DNA of 64,000 nt from Stenotrophomonas daejeonensis (GCF_001431505.1 NZ_LDJP01000045.1:1-64000); one strand, 5' to 3'. Shown: positions 1-9,747, counted from the first letter of the stretch. Translations and numbers: made by a program. The notes: a model not told the origin generated them from the sequence alone.

Positions 1-160
1 AGGCATTGCCGGCGGCGATGGCGCGCTGGCGTTCGACCAGTGGCGCGAGGGAGGGCAGTGCGACGGCTGCGCTGATCGACAGTATGCAGGCGCAGACGAT
101 CAATTCCGCCAAAGTGATGCCGGCATGCAGGGGAGGTGGGGTGGTTGGCATCCTTGCCAT
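1..160 (-). CDS. Type IV pilin-like / FimT-GspH family pseudopilin, 5' end only
   Basis: Only the first 53 codons lie in the window; the gene continues beyond base 1. The N-terminus has a short leader ending in Gly, then ITLAE and a run of hydrophobic residues ([19 protein letters not shown]). This is the class III prepilin signature: Gly before the cleavage site, Glu at +5 and a membrane-spanning N-terminal helix. Such proteins are processed by prepilin peptidase and join type IV pili or type II secretion pseudopili. The [16 protein letters not shown] stretch after the helix resembles FimT/GspH minor pseudopilins. The ATG at 158-160 is the only start that leaves a normal leader. Which family member it is cannot be settled from this fragment. 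Confidence 0.7.
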   Translation of the reverse strand, partial: MARMPTTPPPLHAGITLAELIVCACILSISAAVALPSLAPLVERQRAIAAGNA

Positions 161-318
161 GTTTTCCTTCCTGCTCCATGAAGGGCCACGCAGGCATCTT
201 CGCCTGTGCCGGGGATGGTGAATGTCGGCCCCCGGGGTGCCGCACTGTAGGGAAGCCGCTCAGGCAGTCGTCATCCATGCGGTGGCTATACTTGCCGGTC
301 AATCCTGTCCGCGCCGCC

Positions 319-2337
<2,019 letters not shown>

Positions 2338-2383
2338 GGCCGGCGCGCGGGAACCGGCCCGCGAACAAATTCACGGAACCCTA

Positions 2384-2412
2384 TTGTCCTGCCCGAACGG
2401 CTGGACTAAGAT
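2384..2412 (+). promoter_or_regulatory. Putative sigma70 promoter of tRNA-Val
   Basis: TTGTCC (2384-2389) and TAAGAT (2407-2412) are separated by 17 bp and lie 37 bp upstream of the tRNA 5' end. Spacing is ideal and both hexamers are close to consensus. Confidence 0.6.
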
Positions 2413-2449
2413 ACGCGCCCTCGCAGCGAGCAATTCGCCGCGGCGCGAA

Positions 2450-2524
2450 GGGCGGTTAGCTCAGCGGTAGAGCACTACCTTGACATGGTAGGGGTCACAG
2501 GTTCGAACCCTGTACCGCCCACCA
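2450..2524 (+). tRNA. tRNA-Val (anticodon GAC)
   Basis: A complete cloverleaf with encoded CCA. The acceptor stem is GGGCGGT pairing with ACCGCCC. The anticodon stem is CTACC/GGTAG around loop TTGACAT, with anticodon GAC at 2482-2484. The T-arm carries GGTTCGAACCC. Its 3' part is the integration site of the island: the last 50 bases of the gene plus one flanking base are repeated at 41276-41326. Because the island end restores the 3' half, the tRNA is intact after integration. Confidence 0.97.
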
Positions 2525-2525
2525 C
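2475..2525 (+). repeat. attL: 51-bp island direct repeat (left)
   Basis: Identical to 41276-41326. It runs from the anticodon stem of tRNA-Val to one base beyond the CCA. The match stops at both ends (A versus C at 2474/41275, G versus T at 2526/41327), which defines the core. Confidence 0.93.
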
Positions 2526-2526
2526 G

Positions 2527-2580
2527 AAATCAAAGACTTAGGACTTTGGCTCGTGGCACGTACGGAAAAAATACGGAAAA
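2527..2580 (+). other. Candidate integrase arm-type sites, attL side
   Basis: AAATCAAAGACTTAG (2527-2541) and a pair of TACGGAAAA boxes (2561-2569, 2572-2580; 11-bp pitch) lie just inside the left core repeat. The same set occurs inside the right end: AAATCAATGACTTAA at 41229-41243 and TACGGAAAA at 41176-41184 and 41187-41195 with the same pitch. Shared boxes flanking both att cores suggest integrase or excisionase binding sites; this is inferred, not shown. Confidence 0.45.
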
Positions 2581-2607
2581 GCGGCCTGCATAAGCGCCGC
2601 TTTTTTT
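2577..2607 (+). terminator. Rho-independent terminator supplied by the island after tRNA-Val
   Basis: Stem AAGCGGC (2579-2585) pairs with GCCGCTT (2596-2602) around a 10-base loop and runs into seven Ts. It replaces the native tRNA terminator, which is now displaced to 41346-41371 beyond attR. Confidence 0.7.
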
Positions 2608-3032
2608 GTGCCTCGATTCTGAGCTGGTGACGTGGCCTTTCATGCTCGGGGTGTGTCACCTTCAGCGTCCGATACGAGCATTGGAGTGCATCCCTTGGCC
2701 GATCTTGTAATGACCCAGCGATTCCTGCACAGGTCTGGCCACTAAATCGTACGCCTCGGCGGTATCGTTCAGGTTTTCTTATCCTATCGGCACGTGCTAT
2801 TCACGCAGGGTTTGTCGGTCGCTGGCGTATGGGCGCGGCGGAGTTGGCGATCCGCACCGTACGTTCGGCTTCGATCCGGTGGTGACCTCCATCGCGCTGT
2901 GCACGTAGATGAAGCACGTGGCGTTACCGGTCGAACAAGCGCTTCATAGAGCGTTTGGATGGGAACTAGAGCCCTGTGCGGCAAATGCCACGCATACAAA
3001 AGAGCCATACAGGGAATAGTTGCGCTAATCTT
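2608..3032. other. Non-coding interval with an IS3-type terminus
   Basis: No convincing gene is seen in these 425 bases. The stretch 2705-2736 (TTGTAATGACCCAGCGATTC and following bases) matches 19302-19332, the terminus of an IS3-family remnant, with two differences. So this is a scar left by the same IS type. Confidence 0.5.
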
Positions 3033-3052
3033 TTGTTCCTTAGAAGGAACAA
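3033..3052 (+). promoter_or_regulatory. Operator-like palindrome upstream of mobile mystery protein A
   Basis: A perfect inverted repeat, TTGTTCCTT-AG-AAGGAACAA, ends two bases before the ATG at 3055. Its position over the ribosome binding region, and the helix-turn-helix of the encoded protein, suggest autorepression. Part of the right arm (AAGGAA) would also act as the Shine-Dalgarno sequence. Confidence 0.6.
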
Positions 3053-3054
3053 TC

Positions 3055-3546
3055 ATGGCTCCCAGCGCAACTTCCCGGATGCGTCGCTTAGCCCGGTTCA
3101 AGCTTGATCAAACCGGTGATTGGCTGCGTCAGATACTACCCAGACTTCGACCCGTACCACGTGGCGGTTGGATCGCGGCCACTCGCGACGCCTTAGGAAT
3201 GTCCCGAACCGAGCTCGCACGACGACTGGGGGTGCAGCCTAGTTCGGTGCTCAAGCTGGAGAACAGCGAGCGGGCCGGAACGGTGCAGGTTGACACATTG
3301 CGCCGCGCAGCCGCGGCCATGGATTGTGAAGTTGTCTTGCTGGTGGTGCCGAGACAGTCGCTACAGGCAAGCGTCGATCAACAGCGCCTGAAGCTCTTCA
3401 ACGCCACATTCAATCGGACTGCGACCCACATGAAGTTGGAAGATCAGGCGGTCTCCGAAGAGCTTCGACGCTATCTCCTGGAACAGGCTGAAACCGAGAT
3501 CCCGGATACCGCACTGTGGCGGGTACGGGAGGAGGACCTTGGCTGA
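3055..3546 (+). CDS. Mobile mystery protein A (HTH regulator), partner B missing
   Basis: A 163-residue protein with an XRE-type helix-turn-helix at about residues 40-85 (WIAATRDALGMSRTELARRLGV, then PSSVLKLENSE). Length, the GWIAATRDALGMS core and the ending match the 'mobile mystery protein A' family (TIGR02612), which is normally encoded directly before a Fic-domain 'mobile mystery protein B'. A start at the ATG at 3055 is chosen because it follows AAGGAA and the operator palindrome; the longer open frame from 2959 would read through that operator. No partner B follows: the downstream bases carry stops and unrelated sequence. The A-B pair is thought to behave like a toxin-antitoxin or regulatory module on mobile elements. 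Here A is a solitary, probably intact, DNA-binding protein. Confidence 0.8.
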   Translation: MAPSATSRMRRLARFKLDQTGDWLRQILPRLRPVPRGGWIAATRDALGMSRTELARRLGVQPSSVLKLENSERAGTVQVDTLRRAAAAMDCEVVLLVVPRQSLQASVDQQRLKLFNATFNRTATHMKLEDQAVSEELRRYLLEQAETEIPDTALWRVREEDLG

Positions 3547-3767
3547 TCTCCAGCGATTCAAGTTCACACTAAAGGACAGGCAAGACTTGGCATTGACTGT
3601 GTCCTGGCACTGCATCTGTAGGTAGCTTGGCGAGAACAGCCGCAAGTCCTTGTCCAGACTGTCTGGCTGCGACCGGAAGCTCCGACTTTAGGGGCGCTGA
3701 AGTAGCTTCGCGTCGACATCTTTCAAGCGAGAGATCAGACGACGCGAACCAATCACGGGCTAGCTGG

Positions 3768-4391
3768 CTATGTGCTGGGACTTTGGGTGGAGCAGGGGCG
3801 GGTTGCCAGAGGGGTGTCCGTAGCGGGTATGTTGATTTCGTAACGGGTACTGCGGCCGCCATCTGGTAGGCGGCGCAAGTAGCCCCTTTCCACCAAGTCG
3901 ATGAGGTGGCTGTCGGTGGTGGCTTTGGATACCTTGGCCACTGCTTGGTACTGGCGGGTGTTGATGCCCTGCTCGAAGCCGTGCTCACCACCATCAAGAA
4001 GGCGATTGAGCACTTTCATTTGGTCTGCCGACAGCGATTGGGGGCAATGGTTCTGCCAGAAAGATCCCTTGGCCTTCAGTCGGTTGATCCGATGCCAGGC
4101 CTGAATCAGGCTGTCATGCAGGGTGCTCAGGAACCATTGCAGCCAGGCGGTGATGTGAAGGCTGCGCTTCTGGGTGCTCTCAAGGATGCGGTAGTAGCCT
4201 GCGCGGTCAGCCCATATGCTGGCCGACATGGTGTAGAAACGGATTGTCTGTGGTTGTGCTTGGGCCAAGGCCAGATCGGTCAGGGCTCGAGTGAGGCGGC
4301 CGTTGCCGTCGTCGAAGGGATGCAAGGTGGATGCATCTACCCGTTTCGAAACCCGCAGGTTCTTCTCTGGTCCGATGGATTTTTTCGAATT
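3768..4391 (-). pseudogene. Fic family protein, 5'-truncated remnant
   Basis: The reading frame opens after an in-frame TAA at about 4392 and reaches HPFDDGNGRL within 30 codons. HPFxxGNGR is the catalytic Fic motif for AMP transfer to Ser/Thr/Tyr hydroxyls. A helical region follows, then a winged-helix-like C-terminus (VAKVSKATTDSHLIDLVERGYLRRLPDGGRSTRYEI). Family members carry 150-200 residues before the motif, including much of the Fic helical core; these are absent, so enzymatic activity is unlikely. TTG 4325 is the first possible in-frame start that keeps the motif. It runs opposite to the mobile mystery protein A gene, so it is not simply its displaced partner. Confidence 0.75.
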
Positions 4392-4413
4392 TTACAAACG
4401 GTAATGAGTGTTA

Positions 4414-4456
4414 TTTACGATAAAGGATAACTCTTTACAATAAAGGAATTCCTTTA
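4414..4456 (-). promoter_or_regulatory. Operator-like repeats upstream of the Fic remnant
   Basis: Two direct repeats, TTTACGATAAAGGA (4414-4427) and TTTACAATAAAGGA (4434-4447), with the second forming part of a perfect 16-bp palindrome TAAAGGAATTCCTTTA (4441-4456). The tract is AT-rich and lies about 23 bp upstream of the opened Fic frame. It probably bound the regulator of the original gene. Confidence 0.5.
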
Positions 4457-4761
4457 CATGTAGAGTTTTGGTGGATCATTTTTCTTGCCTATTCCCTATT
4501 TATATCAATGGCATGCAGACTTATCCACATTTTTCCCACGTGGGAAAATCATGAGATCTGGCCGATGTGGACGATGCTAAAGACCGAATTCTTCGTCAGC
4601 TACGGTGCTGAGAGGTGAGTTGTACGCGTCCGACTGACCTGCTCCCCTGAGCCGTGACAAGCAGCGATGCAGGTGTTCTCGAGCACCGCGCTTGGAGTGA
4701 GGTTAGGACTGTGACGTGATCGGCACTGTGCGCGCCGATCACGATTCAGCACTGGTAGCTG
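4457..4761. other. Non-coding interval, nothing recognised
   Basis: About 300 bases with no gene, tRNA or clear terminator visible. The first 110 bases are AT-rich compared with the chromosome, consistent with foreign DNA. Confidence 0.5.
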
Positions 4762-4884
4762 TCACTCGGCGTCCCCCGTCTTCAGTAGAGGGGCTGTTTG
4801 GAATCCGGTGTTCATCGTCGCGGCATTGGCCGTGAGTTGTCGTGCATAGGCGGCGGGCGTCAGCCCGCCGTGTAAGGCTGACAG
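4762..4884 (-). pseudogene. IS3-type transposase C-terminal remnant
   Basis: Read on the minus strand this gives ...SALHGGLTPAAYARQ... and ends LLKTGDAE with a stop at 4762-4764. A short 'H-S-x-L-x-x-L-T-P-A-x-x-A' tail is the usual end of IS3-family OrfB transposases. Only about 40 codons remain; the frame is cut at 4883 by the start of the repeat block that follows. Confidence 0.6.
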
Positions 4885-5020
4885 GCCTCCCGAACCCTAG
4901 GGGGTGCGACCATTACTCCACACTTCACAAAGCCCACTGGTGGCGGTTGTGAAGTGCATACGGTCCCCGAATCCAAGCCAATTGCTACATGTAGGGGTGT
5001 GGAGTAATGGTCGCCCCCCC
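4883..5020 (+). repeat. 138-bp repeat with long inverted ends, copy 1
   Basis: Near-identical to 5250-5385. Each copy starts AGGCCTCCCGAACCCTAG and carries the box GGGTGCGACCATTACTCCAC at the left and its inverse (GTGTGGAGTAATGGTCGC) at the right, around about 75 bp that include a TTCACAA/TTGTGAA hairpin. A further box, GTGGAGAAATGATCGCACCC, lies at 5032-5051. Multiple copies of a ~20-bp box at one locus recall the repeated terminal sites of IS21-family elements, but no istA/istB gene is recognisable here. Confidence 0.6.
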
Positions 5021-5249
5021 ACGAATTTGGCGTGGAGAAATGATCGCACCCATCCGTCCAAAGAGGACTGCTGACCTCTCCCTTCAGCGGTCTGAGTCGT
5101 CAGGAGGGGGAGGCGCTTCTTGTAAGCTACGACTAGATATTGGGTAAAAAATGCAGGATAGGCACTATATCTGGCGCATCCTCGGGGTGGGGCGAGCGAC
5201 GAGGCGATGAAGGGGGGCATATCCAGAGGTCGCCGAGTAGGGCTGAGAG
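5021..5249. other. Spacer between the two 138-bp repeats
   Basis: The spacer begins with the GTGGAGAAATGATCGCACCC box (5032-5051). The rest has no recognisable gene. A minus-strand frame across it ends inside the repeat and shows no family features. Confidence 0.4.
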
Positions 5250-5385
5250 GCCTCCCGAACCCTAGGGGGTGCGACCATTACTCCACACTTCATAAAGCCC
5301 ACTGGTGGCAGTTGTGAAGTGCGTACGGCCCACGCATCCAGGCCGATTGCGACATGTAGGGGTGTGGAGTAATGGTCGCACCCCC
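5250..5385 (+). repeat. 138-bp repeat with long inverted ends, copy 2
   Basis: A direct copy of 4883-5020 at a 367-bp offset, with scattered substitutions (for example TTCATAA for TTCACAA). It is followed by two more boxes: GTGTGGAGAAATGATCGCAC at 5395-5414 and a degenerate one near 5428-5450. The array thus holds seven related boxes in both orientations. Confidence 0.6.
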
Positions 5386-5539
5386 AAGAGCTTGGTGTGG
5401 AGAAATGATCGCACCCCCCACGAATCCAGAGGGAGAAGTGATTGCATCCAATCCTCTCCCATCAGCTGTACCGGAAAATAGCGGCTTCGCGGCCGGGTCT
5501 TCGGCTAGGTAGTTGAGAGCTGGATTTCAAGCTCCAGAA

Positions 5540-5910
5540 GAATCTCGACCTTTTCACGGTTCATGAGTTGACGCCCCCCGAAAGACTTGCATGCCAAGCA
5601 ATTCGGGCTGCCAAGAATCTCGACCATCAGGCTGCGGTGAGGGGTCAAAAAGCCCCCTTTCTGTAGCCCGGAAAAGAATCTCGACCTTTTGTGCGGCATG
5701 AGCTGCGAGTTTCGTCCCGAATGGCTTGGTACATAAAGGAATCGAGGGCGAAAGAATCTCGACCTTTTTGGCCTGATGCAGGGCAAAAATGAGGTTGCTC
5801 GGCATGGTCACTAATGAATCTCGACCTTTTTCAACGGGAGCATCGGGCGAAATCACGCCCAAAGGCTTGCCTAGCAACGGTCCTAAAGGATAGAGAATCT
5901 CGACCTTTTT
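5540..5910 (+). repeat. Iteron-like array: six GAATCTCGACCTTTT boxes
   Basis: Direct copies start at 5540, 5615 (3' part degenerate), 5676, 5754, 5816 and 5895. Start-to-start spacing alternates: 75, 61, 78, 62, 79 bp. The real unit is therefore a pair of boxes repeating every 136-141 bp. The long gaps resemble each other (a CCCGAA/CCCAAA element followed by GGCTTG or ACTTG), while the short gaps share a weaker G-rich pattern. No open frame with family features covers the array. Regular boxes with diverged gaps fit protein-binding iterons (replication, partition or transfer) better than coding sequence. Confidence 0.65.
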
Positions 5911-6046
5911 GGCGGACACGCCTGCTGGCGGCGAGGGCAGCACACCCTCACCAGCAAGCCAGGGGCCAATTCCCGCCCACTGGCATTGGTGATCTGGGAA
6001 GTGGAGCTTTTGAGACCAAGGCTTTGCCGTGTTGTCGTGGATGGCC

Positions 6047-6550
6047 ATCCCATAGCAAAACCCGTGAAGTTCGCTATGGGAAATCACCCCCGTCCACACA
6101 CTACTGCTGCATGGGAATAGGGTTCCGTCCCCATGCATTAGCAAGCCGCCCTTGTATGTGAACGTCCTCCAAATCCCATGCAATGCATGGGAACGGTGGG
6201 TCTTCCCCATATACGCAGTCATCATGATTTTCCCTGGTGACCTGGGAATCGACCTACTTTTGGCGCTTTTCTGCGCCTGGCTATCCCATAGCGAAATCCG
6301 CTATGGGAAAGCACCCCCGTCCACACACTACTGCTGCATGGGAATGGGGTTCCGTCCCCATGCAATGGGGGAAGCCTCCCATGTATGTGAACGCCCTCCC
6401 AATCCCATGCATTGCATGTGAACGGTGGGCCTTCCCCATACATTGGGGAAACGATCTTTCGCTAACCCTGAAAACCCACTTCTGCCTGCTTTCCCTGTAT
6501 GGGAAATTTTCCATTCCCATAGCAAGTAGATATATGGGGAACAGGAGAAT
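6047..6550 (+). other. Palindrome-rich tract with 141-bp direct repeat; possible oriT
   Basis: Two copies of a ~141-bp sequence (6072-6212 and 6299-6440) lie 228 bp apart. Each is preceded by an inverted repeat CCCATAGC...GCTATGGG (6049-6056/6073-6080 and 6285-6292/6300-6307); a third CCCATAGC is at 6516-6523. A perfect hairpin TTCCCCA-TACAT-TGGGGAA lies at 6432-6450. Variants of CATGGGGA/TCCCCATG recur throughout. The tract is non-coding and ends at the ribosome binding site of the 6552 gene. Its placement directly upstream of a MobI-like gene resembles the oriT region of SXT/R391-type elements; this reading is an inference. Confidence 0.45.
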
Positions 6551-6551
6551 T

Positions 6552-7208
6552 ATGAGTCACCAGCTTTACGAGCTGGACCTAGGCCAACTGGCCAACACCA
6601 TTGAAGACCTCACCAAGCAGGTCACTGTCCTTGAGGCACTGATCGAGATCGAAGCCAAGCAGCTGAGTAAATCCTTCAAGGAAGCGAGGAAGAACGCCAA
6701 GGACCAACTAGGCGAAGCCACCACCAAGGAAAAGCACAAGGCTCAATTTGCACCACTGCTCTTTCACACCCGGCTCCACAAGGGCAGCTTGGAGATCAAC
6801 TGGTCACTGCTGAAGGCCAAGACCAAGCCCAACGGAGCGAGTGCTAGCAGGCCGATCTACCACAACGTCGCCAAGGGCAAGGGGTTCGGATACCGTTTGC
6901 CGGATCTGATGTCACTCTCCCGTGACTACCAGCAGGTGCTGGTACTCGAAGCCGAACAGAAAGCTGTGGTGCTCCGAGAGCTGTGGTCGAAGATCGTCAA
7001 CTTGCGTGTGTCGATCCGGACGCTGAGTCGTCTCTGCGAAGAGAAGACAAATCCGGTGGAAAAGGTCGAGGAGGCCAAGCGTGAGGGATTGGCCGCTGAG
7101 CTGGCGGTGCAGGGGGATGAGCGGGAGAGGCGGCGCCTTGCCGATGCCGAGAAGGCGGCCATGACCTATGAATTCGATAAAACTCATTTGGGGGCCTCTA
7201 CTGAATGA
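6552..7208 (+). CDS. Hypothetical protein, possibly MobI-like
   Basis: A 218-residue, highly charged, mostly helical protein with no signal peptide or membrane segment. The ATG at 6552 follows AGGAG with good spacing. The open frame extends to 6237 but that part reads through repeats. The middle of the protein (about residues 75-165) has the pattern 'GSLEINWSLLKAKT ... KGKGFGYRLPDLM ... VLVLEAEQKAVVLRELWSK', which is like the W...KGKG-Y...E...R arrangement I recall for MobI of SXT-type elements. MobI is an auxiliary factor needed to initiate conjugative transfer. The similarity is weak and only by eye. The upstream palindromic tract supports the idea; no relaxase is seen. Confidence 0.45.
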   Translation: MSHQLYELDLGQLANTIEDLTKQVTVLEALIEIEAKQLSKSFKEARKNAKDQLGEATTKEKHKAQFAPLLFHTRLHKGSLEINWSLLKAKTKPNGASASRPIYHNVAKGKGFGYRLPDLMSLSRDYQQVLVLEAEQKAVVLRELWSKIVNLRVSIRTLSRLCEEKTNPVEKVEEAKREGLAAELAVQGDERERRRLADAEKAAMTYEFDKTHLGASTE

Positions 7209-7218
7209 GGTATTCGTT

Positions 7219-7377
7219 ATGAAAGACCCTGATGACATCGAACACGAGGCACCCGACCCAATGACCATCGCAACTGCACCACTCGACATGCCCCAGTCCG
7301 AACAGGACGTGTGGAGTGCCTTGCGCAGCTACTTGAACCTGCAGGTGCCGCTGGCCGCTATTCTCCGCAGCCCATAA
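7219..7377 (+). CDS. Small hypothetical protein, perhaps truncated
   Basis: A 52-residue acidic protein starting MKDPDDIEHEAPDP, ten bases after the preceding gene, with TGAGG upstream as a possible ribosome binding site. The last residues (LNLQVPLAAILRSP) look like the start of a helical domain that stops abruptly. The next bases resemble an unrelated minus-strand fragment, so this may be the 5' end of a longer gene cut by rearrangement. It is not recognised. Confidence 0.4.
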   Translation: MKDPDDIEHEAPDPMTIATAPLDMPQSEQDVWSALRSYLNLQVPLAAILRSP

Positions 7378-7588
7378 GGTTTCCTTAATCAGGGTGATCG
7401 CCCACAAGAAGAACAGGGCGGTCGATCCGCGACCGTCCTTCAGTTCCGTAAGCCAGGCAACAAAGTTGCCCCGTCCACTGAAGACCAGAAATCCTACTGC
7501 AGATGAACGGGGGTAGCAGGCTACGCCTATGGGAGAGCCGCGAGGTGTAGGGCTGGCGCACTGCTACAACATCTTCCCTCCTTCTCTT
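7378..7588. other. Intergenic junction with an unidentified minus-strand gene fragment
   Basis: On the minus strand, about 7480-7380 reads VFSGRGNFVAWLTELKDGRG and continues ALFFLWAITLIKETL, a plausible but unassigned protein fragment. The remainder up to the LexA-like box has no visible feature. Confidence 0.3.
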
Positions 7589-7606
7589 GTTAGTAATCCT
7601 GCTAAC
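7589..7606 (+). promoter_or_regulatory. LexA-like SOS box upstream of imuA
   Basis: GTTAGTAATCCTGCTAAC is an 18-bp imperfect palindrome (GTTAG-N8-CTAAC). It fits the Xanthomonadales LexA motif TTAG-N6-TACTA with one change and lies 114 bp upstream of the imuA start. ImuABC operons are typically LexA-repressed. No lexA gene is in the window, so control would depend on the host repressor. Confidence 0.65.
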
Positions 7607-7719
7607 AGCATATGATGTGCTGTCTCAGGTCATGCGCCGCCCGGGTCCGAGACTGCCCTCATGCCGTTGTTCTGCTTCCGCTTCTGCAGCCACCACTTCC
7701 GCTCGACGGAGGTGGTGTG

Positions 7720-8334
7720 ATGGCTGCGGTCGTGGCACTGGATGCCTTGGTGCATACCGGTCGGGTTTGGCGCGGCCAGCCGGCGGGTGTTCCGGAGGTT
7801 GCGCCTCAGCCCACCGGGTATGACGCGCTGGATGCCGTGCTGCCGGCCCGGGGCTGGCCTGCACACGCCCTGTCGGAGATCCTGCTGCCGGCTGACGGAA
7901 TGGGGGAGATATCGCTGGTCTGGCCAACCTTGGCCCGGCTCACGCGTGCAGGCTTCAGGGTCGTGCTGATCGCGCCGCCCTATCGACCGCATGCGCCGGC
8001 ATGGGCCCGGGCCGGCATGGACCTGAGCCAGGTGCAGGTTGTCCATGCATCTCCCCGCGAGGCCTTGTGGGCCACGGAGCAATGCCTGCGCTCGGCCGCT
8101 TGTGGCGCGGTCCTGTGCTGGCCGGCCAAGGCCGATGACCGCGCGTTGCGTCGCTTGCAGGTCGCTGCCGAGACGGGCCAATGCCTGGGTTTCGTGTTCC
8201 GTGATGCACGCCATGCCGACAACCCGTCACCGGTCGCGTTGCGCCTGCAGGTCAGTCCCGGCCAGATCCGGGTGCTCAAGTGCCGGGGGGGCAATCCTCC
8301 CGCCCGGTCGATCTGCTTCTCTGCGATTGCGTGA
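7720..8334 (+). CDS. imuA: Translesion synthesis-associated protein ImuA
   Basis: A 204-residue RecA/SulA-related protein that acts with ImuB and DnaE2 in SOS mutagenesis. Visible family features are the opening MAAVVALDALVHTGRVWRG, then 'PTGYDALDAVLPARGWPAHALSEILLP' and GEISLVWPTLARLT, and a C-terminal half with LCWPAKADDRALRRLQVAAE. As is common for ImuA, the P-loop is not canonical. The start at 7720 is chosen because GGAGGTGGTGTG lies directly before it; the upstream ATG at 7612 sits next to the LexA-like box and gives non-family sequence. It is the first gene of a three-gene operon, 6 bp before imuB. Confidence 0.9.
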   Translation: MAAVVALDALVHTGRVWRGQPAGVPEVAPQPTGYDALDAVLPARGWPAHALSEILLPADGMGEISLVWPTLARLTRAGFRVVLIAPPYRPHAPAWARAGMDLSQVQVVHASPREALWATEQCLRSAACGAVLCWPAKADDRALRRLQVAAETGQCLGFVFRDARHADNPSPVALRLQVSPGQIRVLKCRGGNPPARSICFSAIA

Positions 8335-8340
8335 ATTGCC

Positions 8341-9747
8341 ATGCGCTGGGCTTGCCTGCTGCTGCCGCACCTGGCGATGGATGCCGTCCTCCGGCAATTG
8401 CCGACGCCGGAGGTGCCGCTGGTGCTGGCCAGTGGCCCGGCGCAGCGCCGGGTGTTGCATGCGGTCGCTCCTGCGGCCCAGCGACTGGGCCTGCGGCGGG
8501 GCATGCGCCTGTCGGCGGCTCAGGCCCTTGGTTCGGATTTCATCGTCCAGAATCACGACCCGCGCGTGGACCAACAGGCGTTCCTGTTGCTGGCGACATG
8601 GGCATACAGTTTCAGCTCGCAGGTCTGTACCGAGTTCGGGCATGCACTGGTGCTGGAGATCGGCGCCAGTCGGGCTCTGTTCGGGCAGTGGCCTGATCTG
8701 GAACGGCGCCTGCGCAGTGAGCTGGATATGCTGGGCTTCCGCCATCGCCTGGTGGCCGCGCCCAATCCCCACGCCGCCTATGTGCTGGCCCGCAACCACG
8801 ACGGGCTGGGGGTGGATGAAGGGCAACTGGAAGCGGCGCTGGGGCGGGTGCCCATCGAACGTGCCGGCCTGCCTAAGGTCGCAGTCGATACCTTGAGCCG
8901 CTCGGGCCTGCGTACCCTTCGGCCGGTATTCGCGCTGGCCCGCGAGAGCCTGGTACGGCGTTTCCCGCCGGAGGTGCTGGCCCATCTGGATGCCATCCGG
9001 GGCAGGGACGCCGCGCCGCTGGCGTATTTCCAGCCGCCCGACCGTTTCATGGCCCGCATCGAGTTCGAGTACGAGGTCGAATCCAGCACCGCACTGCTGT
9101 TTCCACTGCGCCGGCTGACTGGTGATCTGGCCGCTTTCCTGTCCAGTCGCGACGGCGGGGTGCAGCGCTTCGTGCTGAAGTTCGAGCACGAGCGTCACCC
9201 GGCCAGCACCCTGGTGGTGGGCCTGCTGACCGCCGAGCGCGATGCCGCCGTGCTGTTCGAGCTGGCACGCAGTCGTCTGGATCATCTGCGGTTGCCGGCT
9301 GGCACGCGCGGCATGTCGTTGCTGGCCGAGGAACTGCCGCCGTTCGTGCCGGTGGCGCGCGACCTGTTCGACACCCGGCCACAGCAGGCGATGGATTGGG
9401 AGCAACTGCGCGAACGGTTGCGGGCACGTTTGGGGGACGAGGCCGTCCAGGGCATGAGCGTGCACGCCGATCACCGTCCTGAACGGGCCTCCGGGGTGTC
9501 GTCGGCTTCAACGTTGCCACCGCAGTTGCCCCAGCGTCCGGCATGGCTGTTGCCGCACCCGGTTCCGTTGCGGGGTTTCGGGATGGAAGTGCTGTGCGGA
9601 CCGGAGCGGATCGAATCGGGCTGGTGGGATGGCGAGCCGGTGCGCCGCGACTATTACGTGCTGCAAACGCGCAACGGCCAGCGCGCCTGGGCTTTTACCG
9701 CACCGGGCGAGCGTGGCCCGTTCATGCTGCACGGGTGGTTCGCATGA
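8341..9747 (+). CDS. imuB: ImuB, Y-family DNA polymerase-like protein
   Basis: The 468-residue product resembles Y-family polymerases but belongs to the catalytically inactive ImuB branch that bridges the beta clamp, ImuA and DnaE2. It begins [14 protein letters not shown], where active enzymes have a catalytic DxD-type site, and retains the helical '[35 protein letters not shown]' thumb-like part. The C-terminal half carries the little-finger-like region. The gene lies 6 bp after imuA and its stop overlaps the dnaE2 start (ATGA at 9744-9747), so expression is coupled. Its length is slightly under the usual ~500 residues but no domain appears to be missing. Confidence 0.92.
   Translation: MRWACLLLPHLAMDAVLRQLPTPEVPLVLASGPAQRRVLHAVAPAAQRLGLRRGMRLSAAQALGSDFIVQNHDPRVDQQAFLLLATWAYSFSSQVCTEFGHALVLEIGASRALFGQWPDLERRLRSELDMLGFRHRLVAAPNPHAAYVLARNHDGLGVDEGQLEAALGRVPIERAGLPKVAVDTLSRSGLRTLRPVFALARESLVRRFPPEVLAHLDAIRGRDAAPLAYFQPPDRFMARIEFEYEVESSTALLFPLRRLTGDLAAFLSSRDGGVQRFVLKFEHERHPASTLVVGLLTAERDAAVLFELARSRLDHLRLPAGTRGMSLLAEELPPFVPVARDLFDTRPQQAMDWEQLRERLRARLGDEAVQGMSVHADHRPERASGVSSASTLPPQLPQRPAWLLPHPVPLRGFGMEVLCGPERIESGWWDGEPVRRDYYVLQTRNGQRAWAFTAPGERGPFMLHGWFA

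Noticed and set aside
3546-3650. Start of mobile mystery protein B (a TTG-started frame)
   Set aside because: The frame stops after about 30 codons and shows no Fic-family N-terminus.
5540-5910. CRISPR array
   Set aside because: Boxes are only 15 bp, spacing alternates between two lengths, the gaps resemble each other, and no cas genes are in the window.
5554-6225. A repeat protein on the minus strand (KKVEIL repeats)
   Set aside because: The apparent protein repeat results from the DNA boxes at ~139-bp spacing; half of the boxes fall in a different frame and no ribosome binding site or domain is seen.
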